NCBI GenBank assembly: GCA_016617855.1 | Contig: JAECUM010094094.1 | Location: 1 to 64,000 of the forward strand | Length of the DNA stretch: 64,000 nucleotides | From: Megalonaias nervosa | Lineage: Eukaryota; Mollusca; Bivalvia; Unionida; Unionidae | Reading direction: 5' to 3' | In this document: in pieces, positions 1 to 8,510 of the stretch | How the letters are laid out: each line of letters starts with the position of its first letter | Position numbering within the stretch: position 1 is the stretch's first letter | Notes under the pieces: generated by a model | Database searches by the model: none | Told to the model about the DNA's origin: nothing | What the model saw: only the letters and a program-made list of their open reading frames with translations | Translations under genes and position numbers: made by a program

Positions 1-495
1 AGACCCCGACCGTATGCTGGGCCTGATAATCTTAGATGGCCCGGCTGTGGTACGTTTGGTGCTCTTAGACGTCTTCCGTGTTGCTTTTGTCGTGATCTTT
101 TTTTTAAATTTTCTGCGTGCATAATTCCCTGTCCGGTTGCTTTCTTTAATGCCATTTCAGCAGCTGTTCCAACAGCACCTAGCGCAGCTGCCTTTGCAAC
201 AGCTGGGGCTGCAGCTGCTATTAATGCTGGTATTGCTGCGAGAAGTGGAAATATACCACCCGTTTTAGCGATGTCTTTGATGGCGCCCGCAGAAAGATTA
301 AGTTTGACGCCTTTATTTGATTTTTTAGCGTCATTGAAGTTTTTAAACTGACGCTCGGTCAACGATAGTTTATTTGCACCAGTCATTTGTTCTCGCTTTA
401 GCGATATTTTTATTCCACAATTATTTTTTTGATGCTGATTGCAGTCTTTTAATCTGACCAGGAGTCAGACTTACACTAACGTGATGATATGACAT
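1..495 (-). pseudogene. LTxxQ-repeat, Gly-rich-tail minor virion protein, copy 1 (frameshifted, runs off window)
   Basis: The start codon is at 495, in the context TAATTATAATG seen before other virion genes of these elements. Residues 1-24 match the intact protein at 7574. A run of seven A on the coding strand (424-430) has one base more than the intact copy, so the frame hits a stop just after. The following sequence keeps homology in the shifted frame through the LTERQ repeat, the Ala-rich hydrophobic stretch and a Gly/Arg tail. The tail still contains LRLSG-like repeats and is cut by the window edge. See the intact copy for function. The break could be a real mutation or a homopolymer sequencing error. 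Confidence 0.75.
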
Positions 496-518
496 TATAA
501 TTATTATGAACGATCTAA

Positions 519-1907
519 TTACATGTTTTCTACTGGAGCATCAATAACTCTCATTCGTCCACCAACACCTTCGAGTAACATCGATTTATCGCTGAGTATA
601 AGAGCAATTGCTCTGTAATTAGGGATAGCTCCTATTGTCACACGAGCTCGAAAATGAATATCTACAACAGATTGTCTGGTTAAATCTAAATGTTCTAGTG
701 AAAAGTAATAAATCGGATACAGCGTTTTAAAATCTAGCTGCGATATTTGTAAACCAGTATCAATGTTTTGATCACGACCCATGAATGTCATTAATCGATG
801 ATATGCACGTGCTACATGATTTTGATCGAAATTCAGTAATATATCCTCGGATGGTTCTTGGTGTCCATTTATCCTTAATGAAACCTCAGAAACACCGAGT
901 TGGTCAAATTTCATGTGACTATGTGTTTGCGAGTTTACTCGTACAATATTTTGAAACGCAATAAATATATGTCTTGGTGCAGAAACACCTTGCTGAGAAG
1001 CTATCTGCCACGTAAATAAACCATCAATTGCACTCTGAATAGCATCAGTAGTCATTGTTAACCACGATAACGTCGATTTACCACCTTGACTCATGAAAGA
1101 TAACAACCGGTCATCTTCGGATATTGACGGAGTCATTATTGGCATCCACAGGGAAAGTTTTGTTAGTATTGCTATACCAGCATCACCAATAGGTCTCCAT
1201 AATGCATCATTATCATCGCCTTTTCGTACGAGTATAACTGTGTGTTTGGCTCCGAAAATGACTTTTCTAACATTTCTACAGAATCCAAAGATATGTGACA
1301 GTGGAATTGCACATGAAAATCTTCTCCTATCGCCTCTTAACATTGATCTACGTGCTGTAAATCCTAAGTTAAATTCTGTATTTGGAAAAGGTAGATCTTC
1401 AACAGCAGCAGCAGAAGGAGGAACAGCTCGATTATTTGGTTGTCGAAAAACCTGATGTCTATTGTCAGGGTGGTCAGAAGTATCCTTGACAAACATCATT
1501 GATGGACCAGCTGATCTTGAGTAATCGTCGCTGTATCTTGCAAGGCCTAGTATTGTCGTTGCAACATCAACGTCTTTCTGGATTGATTCAATATTTTTTC
1601 CGTCAATCATGTACGTATCGCTATCAAATAACGCCATAATACCATTATTAACGAAACCAACCCTAACATCAGCGGCGTATGCTACTGGTGCTGCAGGAAC
1701 AGCGTTATTTAAAATTTCACCTTCTACTTCAATAAAAGCCTCAGCAGGTAGAAAATACCTACTTGTATCTTGAACCTGTAGTTCGATTCTTCCACGCTGA
1801 TTTGGAATTCGTGCGTCGTAAGAATAATATTGATAATCGCGCACAGACTCATCTTTGAGAACTGGTGCGTCCATATCAAACGCGGGGTCAGATATGCGCT
1901 TAAACAT
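519..1907 (-). CDS. Major capsid protein, double-jelly-roll family (copy 1, intact)
   Basis: An intact 462-codon gene. The product resembles the double-jelly-roll-like capsid family of Polinton/adintovirus-type elements, often found embedded in animal genomes. Family-like landmarks are FVNNGIMALF (about residues 87-96), a central FSCAIPLSHIFGFCRNVRK stretch (about 197-215), LWMPIMTPSISEDDRLL (about 252-268) and the FTWQIASQ and DFKTLYPIYYFSLEHLDL segments of the second half. The protein would form the hexon-like trimers of an icosahedral shell. It is the best-preserved gene of copy 1 and supplies the frame reference for the broken copy at 6164-7529. The start is fixed by homology and by the upstream TAATAATAAAG. 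The assignment is a family-level inference, since I could not run a structure or profile search. Confidence 0.85.
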   Translation of the reverse strand: MFKRISDPAFDMDAPVLKDESVRDYQYYSYDARIPNQRGRIELQVQDTSRYFLPAEAFIEVEGEILNNAVPAAPVAYAADVRVGFVNNGIMALFDSDTYMIDGKNIESIQKDVDVATTILGLARYSDDYSRSAGPSMMFVKDTSDHPDNRHQVFRQPNNRAVPPSAAAVEDLPFPNTEFNLGFTARRSMLRGDRRRFSCAIPLSHIFGFCRNVRKVIFGAKHTVILVRKGDDNDALWRPIGDAGIAILTKLSLWMPIMTPSISEDDRLLSFMSQGGKSTLSWLTMTTDAIQSAIDGLFTWQIASQQGVSAPRHIFIAFQNIVRVNSQTHSHMKFDQLGVSEVSLRINGHQEPSEDILLNFDQNHVARAYHRLMTFMGRDQNIDTGLQISQLDFKTLYPIYYFSLEHLDLTRQSVVDIHFRARVTIGAIPNYRAIALILSDKSMLLEGVGGRMRVIDAPVENM

Positions 1908-1915
1908 CTTTATTA

Positions 1916-2369
1916 TTATCGTCTTCGTCTAACTCGAAGACCACTTCCTGCTATCAGACTAGCGGTTATATTTTTTTCCTTCTCCGACATCGGGATATCA
2001 GCTAACTCCGCTAGTTTTTGATTAGCTGCTTGATTTATTATTTTACTTACACTTGCGGGCATCACTTCAGTGCTAGGTAATTTCACAGGTCGGGTCGGTC
2101 TGCGTATTAATCGTGATAGTCTATCTTTAATTGCTGAAAATGCTTTGCTAGCGAGATTACCAACAGCGCCTATACCCTTTTCACGAACAACATCAATAGC
2201 TTTCATTCCCAGCTGCTTTTGCAATCGGTATTGCTTTTGGGGCTATCCTTCTAAACAGACCCTGAATAACATCACCTAATCCATCTCCGTAGGTCGTTTT
2301 GTATACAGGTAATCGAGAGTTTATTACCCTGACCATGGTAGGTCCACGTTGAGTACCATGCACGATCAT
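1916..2369 (-). pseudogene. Small basic virion protein, copy 1 (frameshifted)
   Basis: Homologous to the intact 157-aa protein at 5676-6149. The start at 2369 (MIVHGTQRGP) matches that copy's start. One extra base in the T run at 2217-2220 (A run on the coding strand) shifts the frame after about residue 50. The second part (MKAIDVVREKGIGAVGN onwards) stays open to 1916. The C-terminus keeps the LIAGSG motif, an adenain-type cleavage consensus, followed by an Arg-rich tail. Probably a minor core or membrane-active virion protein; function inferred only. Confidence 0.75.
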
Positions 2370-2404
2370 TTTATTATTAAGTGATTTTATCACTAATTAC
2401 ATAC

Positions 2405-3501
2405 TTAATCACTATAATAATCATCGGCGATTTCATTAATGAGAGATCGATATACATTAATATCCATGATACCACCTGTAAATAATCGTTTACAAATATC
2501 AGCTACTTCATTAATGATTTCTGGGGAATTATTACCAGCTCGTTTTCCTCCGATGAGAATTTCTAATCGATCGACATCAGCAAGAACGTTATTGGGGCAA
2601 GTAATAAGACCACTTCCTAAACCACTTCCAGTTGCGCCAGGATCGTCTTGAAATTCTTTTTCTTTCTCTTCAACTTGTTCCGGTGATACTTTTGGTGATC
2701 TTAGAAAATGACGAAATGATTCTCTTAATTTTCTTTTTTTTCGTTTTTGTTGTTGTTGTTGCTGTAGCTCTTGTTGTTGTAGTGGTTGTTGTAGTTGTGG
2801 TAGTGGTTGTTGCGGTGATGGTAATTCAAATTGTTGTGGTGGTTGTTGTAGTTGTGGTAGTGGTTGTTGCGGTGATGGTAATTCAAATTGTGGTGGTGGT
2901 AATTCAAATTGTGGTGGTTGTGATAATCGTTTGCTTTGTTTAGTCTCTTTTACATATCTATGTACGATATTATCAAATTCATTAAATTTTTCAATATCTT
3001 CATTAGATCTGATTTCTGGAATACCAGTAGCGACGCGATATATATCCCTGATCCAATTGGCAGAGCTTAATGATTTAACATGTTCTGGTTTTACATATTT
3101 TTTTCTTTCATAATATCTAAACGCGGCAATATCAAATAATTGGGTTGGGTCCCTGATAGCAGCAATACCTTCAGGCGTAAATTTATCTATTATATTAGTT
3201 CTTGGTCTTTTAGGCGGTGGTTGTGGTGCTTGTGGTGGTGGTTGAGCTGCTTGAATACGACCAGCAATATCAGCAGGCAATGTTGCAAGAGCTTGTTGTG
3301 TTGCCTCAGTTGCTGCAACAATTTTCTTCGTTGGTTCGACAATCGGTTTAAATAATTTTTCTGTACCTTCTGTAAATTCCACCTGAGACTCCTGACGCGA
3401 TTGTAGTTGTTGCTTAACAGAATCACGAACGGGTAGATATTTTTAATTGCCTCTAGTCGCTCTCGAGCTAATTTAGCTGAGTGTGGTTCTCCGATACTCA
3501 T
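2405..3501 (-). pseudogene. P/Q-rich virion-associated protein, copy 1 (frameshifted near N-terminus)
   Basis: Homologous to the intact 354-aa protein at 4567-5631. The true start at 3501 (MSIGEPHSAKLARERL) matches that copy's start. A one-base deletion in the T run at about 3440-3444 shifts the frame after about residue 20, and the rest is open from 3382 to 2405. The central region (coding 2720-2930) is a low-complexity Gln/Pro/Leu tract made of imperfect repeats, longer and more Gln-rich than in copy 2. The C-terminal 70 residues (RLEILIGGKRAGNNSPEI and onward) are the most conserved part. Similar C-termini occur beside double-jelly-roll capsid genes in other animal genome elements. Exact role unknown. 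Confidence 0.75.
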
Positions 3502-3534
3502 TATTGATAATATCTATAATGGCTGTTTAATTTA

Positions 3535-3693
3535 TAGCAGCAGTAGAGCTGCTGAACGACCAACGCGTAGTGACCAGATTGTGAAAAAATCTGGTCAATT
3601 AAAGAAGTTTTCATTATTAAGACAAAAGTTTTCATTATTAAGACAAAAACTTTAATGTCTCAGGCAAGTGGTCTGTTCAGCTCTACTGCTGCT
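3535..3693. repeat. Terminal repeat of copy 1 element
   Basis: This 159-bp segment is organised like the 265-bp terminal repeat of the complete element. It begins and ends with the inverted sequences TAGCAGCAGTAGAGCTG and its complement. Next to these it carries GACCAACGCG (inner side) and GGTCTCAGGCAAGTGGTCTG (outer side), both shared with the other element. Inside are a perfect hairpin (TGACCAGATT at 3571 with its complement ending 3597) and a 21-bp perfect tandem duplication at 3605-3646. The middle of the longer repeat is absent here. Confidence 0.75.
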
Positions 3694-4267
3694 CATGGGT
3701 AAAAACTCAAGTATTTTCATCCACGTGGTGAAATATATCAAATTATTCACTCGATACAGGCAAATATCCTCCATATAACGGCAAAAGACAGTTATGGGTT
3801 TATATTTTACAGACAGACTAGACGTGTACAAGTTGGTAAAATTAGTAGTGCTTTCGAAGTATCTGCTCATGGAATGTCCGCGACTTAAAAGTTCATGTGA
3901 ATGAGATCAACAAATCTTGAAAATCGGAAGCCAATTTCAAATGAGATTAAGCAGTCTTGGAAATCGGATGCAAATTTAAAATGTTTTACTATACAGCAAA
4001 AATATTACACTCAAGACACCCTTTTCCCGATCTTGGTCAAATCACGGGTACCTTAATTTGCTGAAGCAACTATAACGACTTACAGAAATAATTTAAACAA
4101 TCATTACATTTAGCATTGAACCAAGTCTCTGACACGAATTTCTTATTCGGCAATGTTCCAAAGGATACATGATAATGATTTCAGCGTTGGTAAATATGAT
4201 AAATTAAGACATAATTTGTAAATTATAATGACACGTAAAGGAACGCTAGTTCAAGAAAAACTAGATG
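3694..4267. other. Spacer between the two head-to-head virus elements
   Basis: This 574-bp stretch has no supportable gene. It holds an imperfect 40-bp tandem duplication (3901-3940 and 3941-3980, sharing GAAATCGGATG-like blocks). It may be host sequence between two insertions, or rearranged viral DNA. I found no clear target-site duplication at either element border. Confidence 0.5.
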
Positions 4268-4532
4268 TAGCAGCAGAGAGGGTGGACAGACCACTTTGCC
4301 TGAGACCTTATTTTACAAAAATAAAGGTTCTTACGAAGGCTAAAAAAAAGGTCAATGACGCTAAACCAAAGCCTCTAACCGAGACTATTTCCATACGGTT
4401 GAGAACGGATAATAAATCGTTTGGGTTAGCTCAGTTTTGTTATCAATCGCTGACGTATTTTTTTCAAATTTTTATGCGATTTCATTTACGTGTTGGTCAC
4501 TCAGTATTGGTCATTCACCCTCTCTGCTGCTA
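4268..4532 (+). repeat. Left terminal inverted repeat (265 bp)
   Basis: Matches the reverse complement of 19263-19527 along its whole length with a small number of differences. It starts TAGCAGCAGAGAGGGTG and ends with the exact complement of those 17 bases (4516-4532), so each terminal repeat is itself framed by a short inverted repeat. No clean target-site duplication is visible outside it. Confidence 0.9.
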
Positions 4533-4566
4533 TAAATTAAACAGCCAGTATAAATATTATTAATAA

Positions 4567-5631
4567 ATGAATATTGGAGAACCACATTCAGCTAGATTAG
4601 CTCGAGAGCGATTACAGGCAATTAGAAAATATCTACCCGTCCGTGATTTAGTTAACCAACAACTACAATCACGTCAGGAGTCTCAGGTGGAATTTGCAGA
4701 AGGTGCAGAACAATTATTTAAGCCGATTGTCGAACCAACAAAGAAAATTGTTACAGCAACTGAGGCAACACAGAAAGCTCTTGAAACATTGCCTGTTGAT
4801 ATTGCTGGTCATATTCAAGCAGCTCAACCACCACCACAACCACCACCACAACCACCACCACCAAGAACCAAAACTAAGATAATGGATAAATTTACGCCTG
4901 AAGGTATTGCTGCTATCAGGGAACCAAAAAAATTAATTGATATTGCTGCGTTTGGATATTACGAAAGACAAAAATATATAAAACCAGAATATATTAAATC
5001 TCTAAGCTCTGCCAGTTGGATCAGGGATATATATCGCATCGCTACTGATACTCCGGAAATCAGATCTAATGAAGATATTAGACGTTTTAACAGATTTGAT
5101 GAGGATGTACATAAATATATAGAAGAAATTAAACAATTACTGAAATCAGTAAAAATACTTGGAGAACAATTTCCACCATCACCACAACTATCACCACTAC
5201 CATCACCATCACAACGATCACCACTACCATCACCATCACAACGATCACAACGACTACAACAAGAGCTACAACGACGAGAACAAGAACGACAAGAAACAAT
5301 GAAACAATTGAAATCACCACGACGACCAGTCCAAACAACAGGTAAGGAAGAAGAAGAAGAATATTGGCCGTCAGACACCTCTTCTGGCAACATAAGTGGA
5401 AGTGGATTTACTACTCATGGAAGTGGCCTTATTACTTGTCCTAATAACGTCCTTGCTGATGTTGATCGACTAGAAATCCTCATTGGAGGAAAACGAGCTG
5501 GTAATAATTCCCCAGAAATCATTAATGAAGCAGCTGATATTTGTAAACGATTATTTACAGGTGAAATTATGGATATTAATGTATATCGGTCCCTCATTAA
5601 TGAAATCGCCGATGGCTACCATAGTGACTAA
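4567..5631 (+). CDS. P/Q-rich virion-associated protein of Polinton-like element (copy 2, intact)
   Basis: 354 residues and the first gene inside the left terminal repeat, starting after an AT-rich leader (ATTATTAATAAATG). The N-terminus (1-130) is charged and helical. A Pro-rich tract (PPPQPPPQPPPP, about 90-101) precedes a conserved block (FTPEGIAAIREPKKLIDIAA). Around 200-260 is a low-complexity Ser/Pro/Gln/Arg stretch. The last 80 residues carry a conserved domain (RLEILIGGKRAGNNS; MDINVYRSLINEI). ISGSG at about 276-280 fits the adenovirus-protease consensus (M/I/L)xGx-G just before that domain, so the protein may be cleaved in the virion. The same C-terminal domain recurs next to capsid genes in related animal elements. 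Its function is not established; a scaffold or minor structural protein is my inference. Confidence 0.75.
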   Translation: MNIGEPHSARLARERLQAIRKYLPVRDLVNQQLQSRQESQVEFAEGAEQLFKPIVEPTKKIVTATEATQKALETLPVDIAGHIQAAQPPPQPPPQPPPPRTKTKIMDKFTPEGIAAIREPKKLIDIAAFGYYERQKYIKPEYIKSLSSASWIRDIYRIATDTPEIRSNEDIRRFNRFDEDVHKYIEEIKQLLKSVKILGEQFPPSPQLSPLPSPSQRSPLPSPSQRSQRLQQELQRREQERQETMKQLKSPRRPVQTTGKEEEEEYWPSDTSSGNISGSGFTTHGSGLITCPNNVLADVDRLEILIGGKRAGNNSPEIINEAADICKRLFTGEIMDINVYRSLINEIADGYHSD

Positions 5632-5675
5632 GTCACTGGATTGAGTATGTAATTAAATACAGCTACTATAATAAA

Positions 5676-6149
5676 ATGATCGTACATAGTACTCAACGTG
5701 GACCAACCATGGTCAGAGTAATAAATTCACGATTACCAGTATACAAAACAACCTACGGAGATGGACTAGGCGATATTGTTCAGGGTCTGTTTAGAAGGAT
5801 AGCCCCAAAAGCAATACCGATTGCAAAGCAACTGGGGATGAAAGCTATTGATGTTGTTCGTGAAAAAGGTATTGGTGCTATGGGTAATATCGCTAGTAAA
5901 GCGTTTTCAGCGATCAAGGATAGACTAACACGATTAATACGCAGACCTGCGGTCCGACCTCAACCTGTAAAATTACCTAGCACTGAAGTAATGCCTGCAA
6001 ATATTGGTAAAATAATAAATCAAGCTGCTAATCAAAAACTAGCAGAGTTGGCTGATGTACCATTATCAGAAAAAGAAAAAAATATAACCGCTAGTCTGAT
6101 AGCAGGAAGTGGTCTCACTTCCCGAAGTGGTCTTCGGTTTAGACGATAA
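5676..6149 (+). CDS. Small basic, helix-rich minor virion protein (copy 2, intact)
   Basis: 157 residues, very basic. The middle (GLGDIVQGLFRRIAPKAIPIA then KAIDVVREKGIGAMGNIASKAF) reads as amphipathic helices, as expected of a core or membrane-active capsid-lining protein. LIAGSG at about 141-146 fits the adenain consensus IxGx-G, and cleavage there would release a 12-residue Arg-rich peptide (ending GLRFRR). The gene lies 44 bp after the P/Q-rich gene and 14 bp before the capsid gene. The broken copy at 1916-2369 conserves the same motifs. By position and composition it may correspond to adenovirus pVI/pX-like proteins, but no sequence homology to those is claimed. Confidence 0.7.
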   Translation: MIVHSTQRGPTMVRVINSRLPVYKTTYGDGLGDIVQGLFRRIAPKAIPIAKQLGMKAIDVVREKGIGAMGNIASKAFSAIKDRLTRLIRRPAVRPQPVKLPSTEVMPANIGKIINQAANQKLAELADVPLSEKEKNITASLIAGSGLTSRSGLRFRR

Positions 6150-6163
6150 TAATTATAATAAAG

Positions 6164-7529
6164 ATGTTCAAACGTATATCTGATCCAGCGTTCGACATGG
6201 ATGCACCAGTACTCAAGGATGAGTCTGTGCGTGATTATCAATATTATTCTTATGACGCACGTGTACCTGACGAACGTGGAAGAATTGAATTACAAGTTCA
6301 GGACACAAGCAGATATTTCTTACCTGCTGAGGCATTTATTGAAGTAGAAGGTAGATTTTTAAAATTAGATAATACAGATTACGGAATTGGTGATCGAGCT
6401 GGTTTTGTCAATAATGGTATTATGGCGTTATTCAAAAGTGCCGCATATATGATTGATGGACGAGAGATTGAAATTTGTCATGAATACATCGACGTTGCCA
6501 CAACGATACTGGGTCTTGCAAGATACAGCGATGATTATTCAAGATCAGCTGGTCCATCAATGATGTTTGCCAAACATACAACTGATCATCCAGAAAACAG
6601 AAATGTAACACTAAATGCAGCTGGGGACACAGTTGTATCGATGAATGAAAATTTTAACCTGGGATTTGCATCACGTCGAGCAGTGCTGGGTGACGATGAA
6701 AGATTTTCATGTGCAATTCCGTTGTCACACATCTTTGGATTTTGTAGAAATGTTAGAAAGGTTATTTTTTGGAGCTAAACATACAGTTGTACTATTTCGA
6801 AAAGGTACCGATGATGATGCAATATGGCACGCCGAAGGAGTTGATGATGCTGCAACCAGAGCACTTCATGGCAAAGTAGTACTAACAAAACTTTCATTGT
6901 GGATGCCGGTGATGACTCCGTCAATATCTGAAGAAGACCGGTTGCTATCTTTTATGAGTCAAGGTGGTAAATCAACGTTGTCATGGTTGACTATGACAAC
7001 AGATGCTTTTCAAAGTAACATTAATGGTTTATTTACATGGCAAATAGCATCACAGAAAGGTGTCTCTGCACCAAGACACATATTTATTGCATTACAAGAT
7101 GCTACACCAGTAGATAATCAAACGCGTAGTATTATGATATTTGATAAACTCGGTGTTACTGAGGTTTCACTAAGAATAAATGGACATCAAGAACCAGATG
7201 AGGATATATTATTAAATTTTGAACAAAACAGCGTTGCACGTGTATATCATCGTCTTATGTCGTTTATGGGGCGTGATCAGAACATTGATACTAGTTTACA
7301 AATATCTCAGCGGGATTTTACAACCTTATATCCGATTTATTATTTTTCGTTGGAACATTTGGATTTGTTTAGACAGTCCGTCGTTGATATAACTTTTCGA
7401 GCTCGTGTGACGCGAGGAGTTATTGCCAATTACAGAGCAATCGCCGTCATACTCAGCGATAAGACGATGTTACTTGAAGGTGTTGGTGGACGAATGAGAG
7501 TCGTTGATGCCCCAGTAGAAAATATGTAA
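6164..7529 (+). pseudogene. Major capsid protein, double-jelly-roll family (copy 2, one frameshift)
   Basis: The frame from 6164 encodes the first about 200 residues (MFKRISDPAFDMDAPVLKDE onward) and breaks at the T6 run 6765-6770. Homology then continues in a shifted frame (GAKHTVVLFRKG onward) to 7529. The intact copy at 519-1907 has one base fewer at this spot, which identifies a single-base insertion. Apart from that the gene is full length and close to copy 1, with the same landmarks (FVNNGIMALF, FSCAIPLSHIFGFCRNVRK, LWMPVMTPSISEEDRLL, DFTTLYPIYYFSLEHLDL). It would have encoded the hexon-like shell protein. The break may be genuine decay or a homopolymer error in the assembly; reads would decide. 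Confidence 0.88.
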
Positions 7530-7573
7530 CACGTAATTAGATCACATGATTTAAAATCAGGATAATAATTATA

Positions 7574-8083
7574 ATGTCATATCATCACGCTAGTGTTACC
7601 CTGACTCCTGGTCAGATTAAAAGGCTACAATCAGCATCAAAAAATAACTGTGGAATAAAAATATCGCTAAAAAAAGAACAGATGAGCGGTTCAAATAAAT
7701 TATCGTTGACCGAGCGTCAATTCAGAAACTTCAATGAAGCCAAAAAATCAAATAAAGGTATAAAACTTAATCTTTCTGCGGGAGCTATCAAAGATATTGC
7801 TAAGACGGGTGGTATATTTCCACTTCTCGCAGCTATACCAGCATTAATAGCCGATGCAGCCCCAGCTGTTGCAAAAGCAGCTGCATTAGGCGCTGTTGGA
7901 ACAGCTGCTGGAATGGCATTAAAGAAAGCAACCGGACAGGGAATAAGAAGAACATCCAAAATAAAGGGAAGAGGTCTAAGATTGCCAGGGACCCCATATT
8001 CTTACGGAAAGGGTCTAAGACTTCCCGGGACCCCATATTCATGGTACGGAAGGGGTCTAAGACTTCCCGGGACAGTTTACTGA
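7574..8083 (+). CDS. LTxxQ-repeat minor virion protein with LPGTPYS tail repeats
   Basis: 169 residues in three parts. Residues 1-75 hold two related units, each an LTxxQ helix followed by GIKIxL-type sequence (LTPGQIKRLQ...GIKISL; LTERQFRNFN...GIKLNL). Residues 77-115 are hydrophobic and Ala-rich (IFPLLAAIPALIA onward), a possible membrane-inserting segment. The tail from about 130 has three near-identical units GLRLPGT(P/V)Y(S). IKGRG (about 130-134) matches the adenain consensus and would free this repeat tail. Proteins with LTxxQ units followed by an FLPLL-like hydrophobic segment commonly accompany this capsid family; an adenovirus core/pX-like role is only inferred. A frameshifted homologue lies at 1-495. 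Confidence 0.7.
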   Translation: MSYHHASVTLTPGQIKRLQSASKNNCGIKISLKKEQMSGSNKLSLTERQFRNFNEAKKSNKGIKLNLSAGAIKDIAKTGGIFPLLAAIPALIADAAPAVAKAAALGAVGTAAGMALKKATGQGIRRTSKIKGRGLRLPGTPYSYGKGLRLPGTPYSWYGRGLRLPGTVY

Positions 8084-8091
8084 TATCGCCT

Positions 8092-8502
8092 ATGTCCAAT
8101 TTTGATTTACTTAATGCCGCTAAGCAACTAAAAATAAAAAACTTCAGAGGTGTTTTTATGCGCGATCAATTACCTAAAATCGCTAGCGATTTAGAAACTG
8201 GTATTATTAATCTCGATAAAAGCTCTGGACCAGGCACGCATTGGGTTGGATATGCAATTGATCCACGTGGAATTATTTATTTCGATTCATATGGATTAGC
8301 GCCACCTAAGGAATTTCTTCATTATGTCAGCAATAATATTGCTCCAATCTGGTATTCAACGTTACCAACACAAACATTAACTGATCCACCAATATGTGGT
8401 CGTGAAGTACTTAATGTACATGATGCTATATCAAAATCAACAAAACCACCTCATAAAGTCGTGCATGAATATACCACATTGTCACATTTAAAAAGACATT
8501 GA
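8092..8502 (+). CDS. Adenain-like (C5/Ulp1-fold) cysteine protease, probably frameshifted at the C-terminus
   Basis: I place the start at 8092 (MSNFDLLNAAKQLKIKNFRG), just after the stop of the previous gene; the frame stays open upstream but overlaps that gene. The catalytic layout of viral adenain-like proteases is visible: GTHWVGYAI with the catalytic His (about residue 52), YFDSYG with the acidic residue (about 62-67), a Gln upstream (about 95), and ICG with the nucleophile Cys (about 102-104). It would mature virion proteins during assembly. The part after CGR lacks the usual hydrophobic helix, whereas the +1 frame after about 8402 reads as one, so a one-base shift is likely. At 136 residues it is shorter than adenovirus protease (about 200). 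Confidence 0.75.
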   Translation: MSNFDLLNAAKQLKIKNFRGVFMRDQLPKIASDLETGIINLDKSSGPGTHWVGYAIDPRGIIYFDSYGLAPPKEFLHYVSNNIAPIWYSTLPTQTLTDPPICGREVLNVHDAISKSTKPPHKVVHEYTTLSHLKRH

Positions 8503-8510
8503 TAAATATA

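Larger units (their letters stand above)
1..3693 (-). mobile_element. Partial Polinton/adintovirus-like endogenous virus element, copy 1 (left end, truncated by window)
   Basis: The gene order read on the minus strand from 3501 to 1 matches the plus-strand order at 4567-8083 of the neighbouring complete element: a P/Q-rich protein, a small basic protein, the major capsid protein, then an LTxxQ-repeat protein. The proteins are clearly homologous but differ at many sites, so this is a related element, not a recent copy. Its outer end at about 3693 carries a terminal repeat resembling the repeat at 4268. The other end lies off the window. Three of its four visible genes carry single-base shifts; only the capsid gene is open. 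Confidence 0.85.

Noticed and set aside
2632..2943. Val-rich open frame on the plus strand
   Set aside because: It is the reverse reading of the Gln/Pro low-complexity tract of the P/Q-rich gene; similarly for the His/Asn-rich frame on the minus strand.
4228..4563. 111-codon open frame spanning the left terminal repeat
   Set aside because: It runs through the inverted repeat, and the mirror repeat at the right end has no matching gene. Codon content looks non-coding.
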